From an uncultured Caryophanales bacterium (GTDB lineage Bacteria > Bacillota_I > Bacilli_A > RF39 > UBA660), in NCBI GenBank assembly GCA_947065955.1, contig CAMSXY010000030.1:1-10378 (forward strand): a DNA stretch of 10,378 bases. The letters are read 5' to 3'. Below, one piece after another: positions 1-6,015 of this stretch (positions are counted from its first letter, which is position 1; the number at the start of each line of letters is the position of its first letter). The position numbers were made by a program, and so were the translations under genes. The notes under the pieces are model-generated. The model was not told the origin of the DNA. It worked only from the letters and a program-made list of their open reading frames with translations, and searched no databases.

Positions 1-10
1 ATTTTTTAGG

Positions 11-1963
11 ATGTATTTATATATTAAAAAAATAGCGACTAAAAACACCCATACAAATTTTTTTTATGATAAAAATAAAAACCAAAGTATTTCTCATGAA
101 AAAAAGAATCCTCCTGTGCAGAGTACTAAAAAGGAAACGACGCATGTAAAAAAAACAAAAAATAAAAACATACAAATAGCGAGCTGTGTAGTATCGATTC
201 TTTTAATTTTAGTCACATTTATTATTTTAGGAACCCTTTTTTATATGGATGTTTTACCTTTTAAATATATACTTCTTTTAGTTCCTCTTCTTTTACTTAT
301 TATTGGTTGTTTATCTTTTTTCTTGTTTCATAGAAGAATAAAGATAAAAATTAAAATAGCTTCTATGTGTATTTCTATATTTCTAGTAGTTGTGATGTTT
401 TTTGGAGAATTTTATTTGTGTAAAACTTTAGGTTTTTTAGATCAATTAAGTGCGAAAAATTATAAAATAGAGACATATCATATTCTTGTTTTAAAAGATT
501 CTCCTATAAAAGAGACGAAAGATTTAAATGGAAAAAACATGGGGTATAATAATACTTTATCCTCTGGTATAGAACAAGCCTTAAAAAATGTGGAGAATTT
601 TTCAGTCAAAAAAGCAAATTTATATGAAGATATGGAACTGTTAATTCAAGATTTATACGAGGAAAAAATTGATGCGATTATATTAGAAGAGTCTTATAAA
701 TCTTCTTTGGAAAAAGATATGGAAGATTTTTCTTCCAAGGTTTATTCTATCTATGATTTTGAAATTAAAGTTGATATTCAAGATACCATAAAGCATATAA
801 ATGTAACAGATAATGCTTTTACAATTTTTATTAGTGGTATGGATAAATTTGGATCCATAAGTTCTGTTTCGAATAGTGATGTAAATATGTTGATAACCAT
901 TAATCCTAAATCTCATCAAGTATTGTTGACACATATTCCAAGAGATTACTATGTACAATTGCATGGAACAAAAGGTTCAAAAGACAAATTAACTCATGCA
1001 GGAACTTATGGAATTGATATGAGTATTAAAACAATAGAAGATCTTTTAGATATTGATATTAATTATTATGTAAAGGTCAATTTTTCAAGTCTTATTAACA
1101 TTATTGATGCTTTAAAGGGTGTCGATGTCTATTCAGCCTATTCTTTTGATTCCGAAGTTGGATATTATTTTAATAAAGGATATAATCATGTAAACGGAGC
1201 CCAAGCCTTAGCTTTTGCGCGTTCACGTCATTTAGTTCCAGGAGGCGATAGAGGACGCGGAAAAAACCAGCAAGCTGTTATTGAAGCAATTATTCGAAGG
1301 GCTTGTAGTCCTGCTATTATAACAAATTATAGTAATATTTTAAAATCTTTAGAAGGTAGTTTTGAAACCAATATGCCTTCCAATCAAATATTAGATTTAA
1401 TTAAAATGCAATTAGATAAAATGCCATCATGGAATATCACAACAACGAATTTGGATGGAACAGGGGATATGCAACCTACGTATTCCTATGGAAACCAAAA
1501 ATTATGGGTTATGCAGCCAGATGAAAAAACCATTGAAAATGCAAAAGAAATGATTCAAAAAGTAATCGATGGTAAAATTTTAGATAGTTCTTATGGGGAT
1601 GTTTCAAATGTTAAAAATCCAACTATTGTTCCACCAAAAGATACAACAGAAAAGCCCCCAGTGGAAGAAGATAAACCAAATCCACCAGAAGAGGACAATC
1701 CATTACCAAGTGATCCTGATGATCCTATTACTGGTCTTTTGCCAGATAACCCACTTCCACCTGAAGAGAATCAAAATCCTGCTCCAGATGATAAAGATCC
1801 AAGTGAAGAAGATCCTGATGATAAAGAACCTGGTTCTAGTGGAGATAATTCAAATGAAGAAAAGGAGCCACCTTCTAATAATGATTCAGATAAAACTGAT
1901 TCCTCTGAAAATGCAACAGGAGACCAAACAGACAAAAATGAAAGTCAAAAACCATCTGAATAA
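11..1963 (+). CDS. LytR-CpsA-Psr (LCP) family cell-wall ligase-like membrane protein with solute-binding-like segment and acidic Pro-rich tail
   Basis: LCP enzymes move undecaprenyl-linked glycopolymers (teichoic acids, capsule) onto peptidoglycan outside the membrane; the substrate here is unknown. Residues 1-53 are Lys/Asn-rich and probably cytoplasmic. Three hydrophobic segments follow (about 55-79, 86-107, 115-138). Residues 152-255 resemble part of a family-3 solute-binding lobe (ILVLKDSPI, then DLNGKNMGYN, then a KIDAIILEE strand). The LCP domain spans about 268-430: D290 in SNSDVNML, R311-D312 in HIPRD, AFARSRH (R404, R406), and GGDRGRGKNQQAVI with D413 and R416, so the usual phosphate-binding arginines are present. 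From about 540 the tail is low-complexity Pro/Asp/Glu/Ser, likely wall-spanning. The start is uncertain: AGG touches the ATG with no SD spacing, and the frame is open to the left edge, so the true start may lie outside the window. A terminator follows the stop, and the next gene has its own promoter. Confidence 0.88.
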   Translation: MYLYIKKIATKNTHTNFFYDKNKNQSISHEKKNPPVQSTKKETTHVKKTKNKNIQIASCVVSILLILVTFIILGTLFYMDVLPFKYILLLVPLLLLIIGCLSFFLFHRRIKIKIKIASMCISIFLVVVMFFGEFYLCKTLGFLDQLSAKNYKIETYHILVLKDSPIKETKDLNGKNMGYNNTLSSGIEQALKNVENFSVKKANLYEDMELLIQDLYEEKIDAIILEESYKSSLEKDMEDFSSKVYSIYDFEIKVDIQDTIKHINVTDNAFTIFISGMDKFGSISSVSNSDVNMLITINPKSHQVLLTHIPRDYYVQLHGTKGSKDKLTHAGTYGIDMSIKTIEDLLDIDINYYVKVNFSSLINIIDALKGVDVYSAYSFDSEVGYYFNKGYNHVNGAQALAFARSRHLVPGGDRGRGKNQQAVIEAIIRRACSPAIITNYSNILKSLEGSFETNMPSNQILDLIKMQLDKMPSWNITTTNLDGTGDMQPTYSYGNQKLWVMQPDEKTIENAKEMIQKVIDGKILDSSYGDVSNVKNPTIVPPKDTTEKPPVEEDKPNPPEEDNPLPSDPDDPITGLLPDNPLPPEENQNPAPDDKDPSEEDPDDKEPGSSGDNSNEEKEPPSNNDSDKTDSSENATGDQTDKNESQKPSE

Positions 1964-1973
1964 TGCTAATAGG

Positions 1974-2006
1974 AAAACGATTATAAAAATTTATAATCGT
2001 TTTTTT
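1974..2006 (+). terminator. Rho-independent terminator of the LCP gene
   Basis: A stem made of AAAACGATTATAAA (1974-1987) and its complement TTTATAATCGTTTT (1990-2003) is followed by more T to 2006. It begins 11 bases after the TAA stop. The inner A-T pairs probably open, giving a larger real loop than the two bases left by full pairing. Confidence 0.85.
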
Positions 2007-2062
2007 AAACTTTTAAAAGAAATAATAGAAATGTAAAAAAAAGTATATTTGAAATTTATAAA

Positions 2063-2091
2063 TTTACATTAAAAGCATACCATGATACAAT
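2063..2091 (+). promoter_or_regulatory. SigA-type promoter with extended -10 for the glycosyltransferase gene
   Basis: TTTACA (2063-2068), 17 bp of spacer, then TACAAT (2086-2091), preceded by TG at 2083-2084 in the extended -10 position. Transcription should start near 2098, giving a leader of about 17 nt that just includes the GGGAGGT ribosome binding site. It lies after the upstream terminator, so the glycosyltransferase is an independent unit. Confidence 0.75.
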
Positions 2092-2102
2092 AAAAAAAGT
2101 AT

Positions 2103-2109
2103 GGGAGGT
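2103..2109 (+). promoter_or_regulatory. Ribosome binding site GGGAGGT
   Basis: A near-perfect SD with five A bases between it and the ATG at 2115. It fixes the start of the glycosyltransferase gene. Confidence 0.8.
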
Positions 2110-2114
2110 AAAAA

Positions 2115-2987
2115 ATGTTAAAAAGAATTTCCTATATCCTTCGGTGGGGACAGTACAGTTTTTATAAAAAGAAATTTCATAATATAACAATTTTAGAAGA
2201 CGAACAAACAATAGAGTACCTACGCAAAAGTAAAGCTTCTTATGCCCGTTTTGGGGATGGAGAGTTTAAATGGATTCTTATGGAAAAGCAAAACTCATTT
2301 CAAAAGGCCACTTTGGAACTATCTAGCCGTTTAAAGGAAGTTTTAACTTCTTCGAATAAAGAAATTTTGATTGGAATTCCACTTGCTTTAAAAAGTTTAA
2401 AAAATAATAATTTTGATTCAAAGTATTATTGGTATGGAATAGAAAAGAAAATTGCGAAAAAAATATTACCTTTTTTAAATCCAAAACAAATCTATGGAAA
2501 TGCTAGTGTAACACGGCCTTATATGGATTATATAAAAGGAGATTTTAATGCTCGTTTTAGGAACCTAAAAAAATTATGGGAAAATAGGGATCTTGTGATT
2601 ATAGAAGGTGAAAAAACAAAGTTAGGTGTTGGAAATGATATATTAAAGAACGCAAAATCTATAAAGCGTATTCTATGTCCTAGTCAAAATGCCTTTGATA
2701 TTTATGATAAAATATTAGAAGCTGGGAAAGAAATTCCTAAAGAATCTTTAGTTTTACTTGCTTTAGGACCAACAGCTACAGTTCTTGCTTATGATCTTGG
2801 AAATCTTGGATACCAAGCAATCGATATTGGACACATTGATATTGAATATGAATGGTATAAAAAGGGCGCAAAAAAGAAAGTAGCTATTCGAGGAAAAGCG
2901 GTAAATGAGGCACATGATACAAGTTTAGAAGAGGAATCGATTGAAGATTGCCATTACCAAAATAGTATTTGGAAGATTTTACATTGA
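2115..2987 (+). CDS. GT-D fold glycosyltransferase (DUF1792 / SP_1767-type)
   Basis: Probable cytoplasmic, metal-dependent sugar transferase acting in surface glycan or glycoprotein assembly; donor and acceptor cannot be read from the sequence. The 290 residues carry the marks of the DUF1792 family, whose characterised member DGT1 adds glucose during Fap1 glycosylation in streptococci. The motif ARFGDGEF gives the DxE metal/nucleotide-sugar site (D48, E50). Other family blocks are VIIEGEKTKLGVGND (161-175), CPSQNAFDIYD (188-198), LLALGPTATVLAYDL (214-228) and the C-terminal IDIGHIDIEYEWY (236-248). There is no signal peptide or membrane segment. Trp codons are TGG and the stop is TGA. It has its own promoter and terminator and no partner glycosylation genes beside it, so its pathway must be elsewhere. 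The nearby LCP protein is a possible functional, not operonic, link. Confidence 0.88.
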   Translation: MLKRISYILRWGQYSFYKKKFHNITILEDEQTIEYLRKSKASYARFGDGEFKWILMEKQNSFQKATLELSSRLKEVLTSSNKEILIGIPLALKSLKNNNFDSKYYWYGIEKKIAKKILPFLNPKQIYGNASVTRPYMDYIKGDFNARFRNLKKLWENRDLVIIEGEKTKLGVGNDILKNAKSIKRILCPSQNAFDIYDKILEAGKEIPKESLVLLALGPTATVLAYDLGNLGYQAIDIGHIDIEYEWYKKGAKKKVAIRGKAVNEAHDTSLEEESIEDCHYQNSIWKILH

Positions 2988-3001
2988 ATGTATGTTTAAT
3001 A

Positions 3002-3046
3002 AAAAAGTAAAAGCTATTGAGAATAAAACAATAGCTTTTACTTTTT
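3002..3046. terminator. Bidirectional Rho-independent terminator between convergent genes
   Basis: A perfect 18-bp inverted repeat: AAAAAGTAAAAGCTATTG at 3002-3019 pairs with CAATAGCTTTTACTTTTT at 3029-3046 across a 9-nt loop. The A-run on the left and T-run on the right give a U-tract in either direction. It serves both the glycosyltransferase gene (stop at 2987) and the leftward cold-shock-like gene (stop at 3065). Confidence 0.92.
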
Positions 3047-3064
3047 CATAAGGATTGATAAGAT

Positions 3065-3262
3065 TTATTTTAAACTAATTAAAACAGCTTGTAATATATC
3101 CTTTTTTATTGGCTTAAACAAGACTTCTTTATGGAGTATATCTTCATTTTCTATGGAATCAAGTATGTTCGTAATACAGAATAAATACAATTGATTGTCT
3201 TCTCCTAAAATATAGCCGTAATTTTTATTGATGAGTTTAACTATGTTTCCTTGTAACTCCAT
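3065..3262 (-). CDS. Small cold-shock-domain-like (OB-fold) protein, divergent
   Basis: The 65 residues follow the outline of a bacterial cold-shock protein: GNIVKLINKNYGYIL where Csp has GxVKWFNxxKGFGFI (RNP1), LYLFCI where Csp has VFVHF (RNP2), a spacer NILDSIENEDILHKEV, and the final strands EVLFKPIKK and LQAVLISL, matching VxFxxxxxxxxPQAxxV. The length is also right. Key aromatics are weakened: the WF pair is absent, and RNP2 is LYLF. This points to a diverged or specialised nucleic-acid-binding OB fold rather than a housekeeping Csp. Start ATG at 3262 is supported by AAAAGGAG seven bases upstream. It overlaps the last 26 bases of the 850-residue protein gene in another frame, so the two are cotranscribed and probably translationally coupled. 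Confidence is high for a real gene, moderate for the fold. Confidence 0.72.
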   Translation of the reverse strand: MELQGNIVKLINKNYGYILGEDNQLYLFCITNILDSIENEDILHKEVLFKPIKKDILQAVLISLK

Positions 3263-5789
3263 TGAAATTCTCCTTTTCTAAATTATCGATTTTTACTTGT
3301 ATATTTGATAGGGCATTTCGATATTCTTCTTTAGCCCGTTTATCATAAAAAAGCAAGTAAGAGGTTAATTTTAATTCATGATCTATAGCAATAAACCAAT
3401 CTTTATTTCCAATAATATATTGGTAATTTTCAACTGTAAGAGGTTGAAATTTACGTTTAAGTGTATTTGTTTCCTTTTTTGATTTTGCGAGATTATCTAT
3501 ACTGGTGTAAGCTATTAAATTTATTTGTGTTTGAATATATTCAGAGTCTTGTCTGTTCGTTGGATCGTATTGATAATTGTCTTTTCTATTTTGATAAAAA
3601 CAATCATCGGATAGATAATAATTAGGCGCTTTATAAGTTTCCGATTTATATAATAAATATTTCTTTTTGTTCGCCTTATTATAATCAGAGTATACTGCCT
3701 GATCTAGAGGAATATAAGTTTCTAATGGAAAAACTTCTAGCGGATTATCCTGCATAAATTGTTGATAATGAAGGTCTGTAATGACAGCAAATTCAAGATT
3801 TTGATCATGATTTCGCTTTTCCTTTTTTGATTTTTCACATATATTTTTACAGGCCTCTTTTACAGTTTCAAGAATACTTTCTTTGGATTCCTCAGGAGGT
3901 TCTGGATCAATTCCATTTATAAATATTCCATTTCCAGCCCGAATGATAGGGGATATGTATAAATCGTTTTGATCATATATATAAAGAAGTACAGCATGAG
4001 GGCTATTTAAACAATATTCTAATAGTTCTTCTCCTTTTCCTCCAACCTTTAGGCAATTTCCAACATCTATTCCTGCAGTTAGTAAATATTCTTCATCAAA
4101 GTTAGGAATTTCATATTTAATTCCATTGGAAACTCCTCTTATAGAAGGAATAGAGGAATAGACTTTTTTCTTTCTTTCTGTATGTAGAAAAAAAATTCTC
4201 TTTAAAATACTTTCTTCACTTTCAGAGCAGAACTCTTTTGACTTTATAATTTTGGAAAGAGTTGTCATGGTAATATCTTGTTCACTAAAAGATAAATGAT
4301 AAAGATTTATTTTCATGATGTCCATTATATCCAAAATAGAGTAGAAGGATAAGTTTCCTCTTGATTGTTCAATAATAAATTCAAATAATTCAAATTTATT
4401 GATAAGTTCATAGAGTGTATCATTCAAACCTAGTGCTTCTTGGTTTATTATAAGACGAAGAAGACAATCATTATCCTTCTTTAAGTTTCCTAGTAGAACT
4501 TTTTGTAATTTTTCGTTTACAATTACTCGCCCATCCTTATCTAGTTGGGGATGAATTTGTACTTTTTCTATTAATTTAAATAATTTTTCATTGGTTATAG
4601 GACTGGATTTTTTCTTTAATAATCGTTCTTTAGTACGTTGAAGAGTGCAGCTTTGATAATTTTTTTCTCTTTTTATAATAAGTTGATTCATATATTCTGT
4701 AATAATTTTTCTTTTGCCAAAATCTTCTAATCCTTTTATTTTTTCTATTAACTCATTGATTATTTCAGTTAGCGCAGAATCATTCTCATAAGAAAAAAAT
4801 TTTTTAAAAAAATGATGTTCTTCATTTTCTAGAGCATTTAAGGTATCATCCTCTAATCCGTAATAATAGAAATTGTCTTGATTTAGTAATCTATATTGTT
4901 TTCGGTTCTCCTTAAAGTGAGTATCTGCGATTCTTTTTATGGCAGATTCTGTCATATAAGTAAATTTATCATCCACTATTTTTTGTGCATTATCAAAACC
5001 AAAGATAGTATAAAGTTTAACTGCAGTATAAAGGAGTTTTTCATTTTCAATTTTTTCTTTTCTTTTTAAAGATTGGAGAAGTTTATTAATATGTTTTTCG
5101 TTTATTTTTGAGAGAAGTTCATAAGAAAGAACAAGTCCATTTGTGAAGGTAATTTCATCCATATCTGGATGAACAGATGTTAATAAGTTGAATTTTGTAA
5201 GAATAAATAATTCTTTTTCATTCGTTATTTTTATTAATTTTGCAGGATTTATTATTCCTTGGTTAATCTTTTGCATTAAAGTATCTATTGGAGCGTTTTT
5301 AAAAGTTTCTTGCAGTTTTTGATTTAAAAGTTCATTATTTCCCAAAATGGTATTATTTTTATAAAAGGATAAAAGATCTATAGACTCCATTAGATTTTCA
5401 AATTTAGAAATAGACTGTTTTTGGAAAAAAGTATGAAATTTTTCCAAAAAATCACCACTATAAGGACTTTGTAGCAACTGGTTTAAAGTATCTTGATCTA
5501 CAAGTTCCAATATCGATTTTCTTCGAATATTGGGAACTAAATTCATTAATTTGCAATATAAATCTTGTTGATTCAAAATAACTTGTTTATATTTGAAATC
5601 CACTCTTAAAAATAAAGATAATAAAATTTCTGGTTGCACAGTATGTATTTGTTGGGATGTAACAATTTTTTGTATACATATATCATCTAATTTAGAAAAT
5701 AGAATTGTAAATTCATTTAAAGAAATTTTTTCTATATAATTTAAAATATTTTCTTGTAACTCTTTTTTATCATTTTTTGGTATTTCCAT
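3237..5789 (-). CDS. Large soluble protein of unknown function with C-terminal GNCLKVGG-type module
   Basis: I do not recognise this 850-residue protein. There is no signal peptide or membrane segment, so it is likely cytoplasmic. Residues 1 to about 540 are Leu/Ile/Lys/Asn-rich and look almost wholly helical, like a helical-repeat scaffold. From about 553 the character changes: GVSNGIKYEIPNFDEEYL, then GIDVGNCLKVGGKGEELLEY (573-592), SPHAVLLYIYDQN (596-608), ISPIIRAGNGIFINGID (612-628), a charged helix (634-660), and EFAVITDLHY (666-675). The Cys/Gly/Gly turn plus alternating strands suggests a small alpha/beta, possibly acyltransferase-like or cysteine-dependent module; C579, C593 and H598 are candidates worth testing. 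The rest (690-850) is Tyr/Asn/Lys-rich. A strong SD and a consensus promoter precede it, and an OB-fold gene overlaps its end, so the pair forms one operon. Function is open. Confidence 0.85.
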   Translation of the reverse strand: MEIPKNDKKELQENILNYIEKISLNEFTILFSKLDDICIQKIVTSQQIHTVQPEILLSLFLRVDFKYKQVILNQQDLYCKLMNLVPNIRRKSILELVDQDTLNQLLQSPYSGDFLEKFHTFFQKQSISKFENLMESIDLLSFYKNNTILGNNELLNQKLQETFKNAPIDTLMQKINQGIINPAKLIKITNEKELFILTKFNLLTSVHPDMDEITFTNGLVLSYELLSKINEKHINKLLQSLKRKEKIENEKLLYTAVKLYTIFGFDNAQKIVDDKFTYMTESAIKRIADTHFKENRKQYRLLNQDNFYYYGLEDDTLNALENEEHHFFKKFFSYENDSALTEIINELIEKIKGLEDFGKRKIITEYMNQLIIKREKNYQSCTLQRTKERLLKKKSSPITNEKLFKLIEKVQIHPQLDKDGRVIVNEKLQKVLLGNLKKDNDCLLRLIINQEALGLNDTLYELINKFELFEFIIEQSRGNLSFYSILDIMDIMKINLYHLSFSEQDITMTTLSKIIKSKEFCSESEESILKRIFFLHTERKKKVYSSIPSIRGVSNGIKYEIPNFDEEYLLTAGIDVGNCLKVGGKGEELLEYCLNSPHAVLLYIYDQNDLYISPIIRAGNGIFINGIDPEPPEESKESILETVKEACKNICEKSKKEKRNHDQNLEFAVITDLHYQQFMQDNPLEVFPLETYIPLDQAVYSDYNKANKKKYLLYKSETYKAPNYYLSDDCFYQNRKDNYQYDPTNRQDSEYIQTQINLIAYTSIDNLAKSKKETNTLKRKFQPLTVENYQYIIGNKDWFIAIDHELKLTSYLLFYDKRAKEEYRNALSNIQVKIDNLEKENFNGVTRKHS
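3270..3277 (-). promoter_or_regulatory. Internal ribosome binding site AAAAGGAG for the small OB-fold gene
   Basis: Read on the minus strand this is AAAAGGAG, seven bases before the ATG at 3262. It lies inside the coding sequence of the upstream large gene and supports the small overlapping frame as a translated gene. Confidence 0.75.
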
Positions 5790-5798
5790 ATTATTATT

Positions 5799-5806
5799 CC
5801 TCTCCT
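5799..5806 (-). promoter_or_regulatory. Ribosome binding site AGGAGAGG of the 850-residue protein gene
   Basis: On the minus strand AGGAGAGG lies nine bases before the ATG at 5789, supporting that start. Confidence 0.7.
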
Positions 5807-5816
5807 AGTAAGAAAT

Positions 5817-5845
5817 ATTATAACATTAAGTTTTAGAAATGTAAA
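5817..5845 (-). promoter_or_regulatory. SigA-type promoter with extended -10 for the leftward two-gene operon
   Basis: On the minus strand: TTTACA (5845-5840), a 17-bp spacer, then TGTTATAAT, with the -10 hexamer TATAAT at 5822-5817. Transcription would start near 5810, about 21 nt before the ATG. The rest of the gap, 5846-5960, is AT-rich and I see no gene or RNA in it. Confidence 0.8.
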
Positions 5846-5966
5846 TTTATTCTTATCAGAGAAAAGAGTGCTTTTTGTTTTAATAATTAAGAAAATTAAT
5901 AGGAATAAAAGAGATTTTAAAATTATATAGTGATCTTTACAGAAAAAAATTATAAATAATAAAATT

Positions 5967-5996
5967 AAAAACGTTAGAAATTTTTCTAACGTTTTT
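5967..5996 (-). terminator. Rho-independent terminator downstream of the PASTA gene
   Basis: AAAAACGTTAGAAA (5967-5980) pairs with TTTCTAACGTTTTT (5983-5996). Read leftward, the hairpin is followed by a T-rich tract (TTTTTAATTTTATT). It lies 20 bases past the PASTA stop and, with the promoter at 5817-5845, separates the two leftward units. Confidence 0.82.
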
Positions 5997-6015
5997 TCAA
6001 AAAAGATTTAAACTT

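Noticed and set aside
683..964. Minus-strand 93-residue open frame
   Set aside because: It lies wholly inside the LCP gene on the opposite strand, has no SD and no family-like sequence.
1593..2036. Plus-strand 147-residue open frame overlapping the LCP tail
   Set aside because: Its Ile/Gln/Lys-rich sequence is a frame-shifted copy of the repetitive acidic tail, and it runs through the terminator hairpin.
2985..2987. Possible Mycoplasma-type code with TGA as Trp
   Set aside because: All Trp in the genes are TGG and TGA works as the stop here. The test is weak locally, since TAA follows three codons later, but nothing favours the alternative code.
5418..5450. 12-bp inverted repeat (TTTTTGGAAAAA / TTTTTCCAAAAA) within the large gene, considered as an attenuator
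   Set aside because: It is almost all A-T, encodes ordinary Lys/Phe codons, and has no run of T after the stem on the coding strand.
5846..5966. AT-rich gap before the leftward operon promoter, checked for a small RNA or small gene
   Set aside because: No SD-preceded frame, no stable hairpin apart from the PASTA terminator, and no recognisable RNA.
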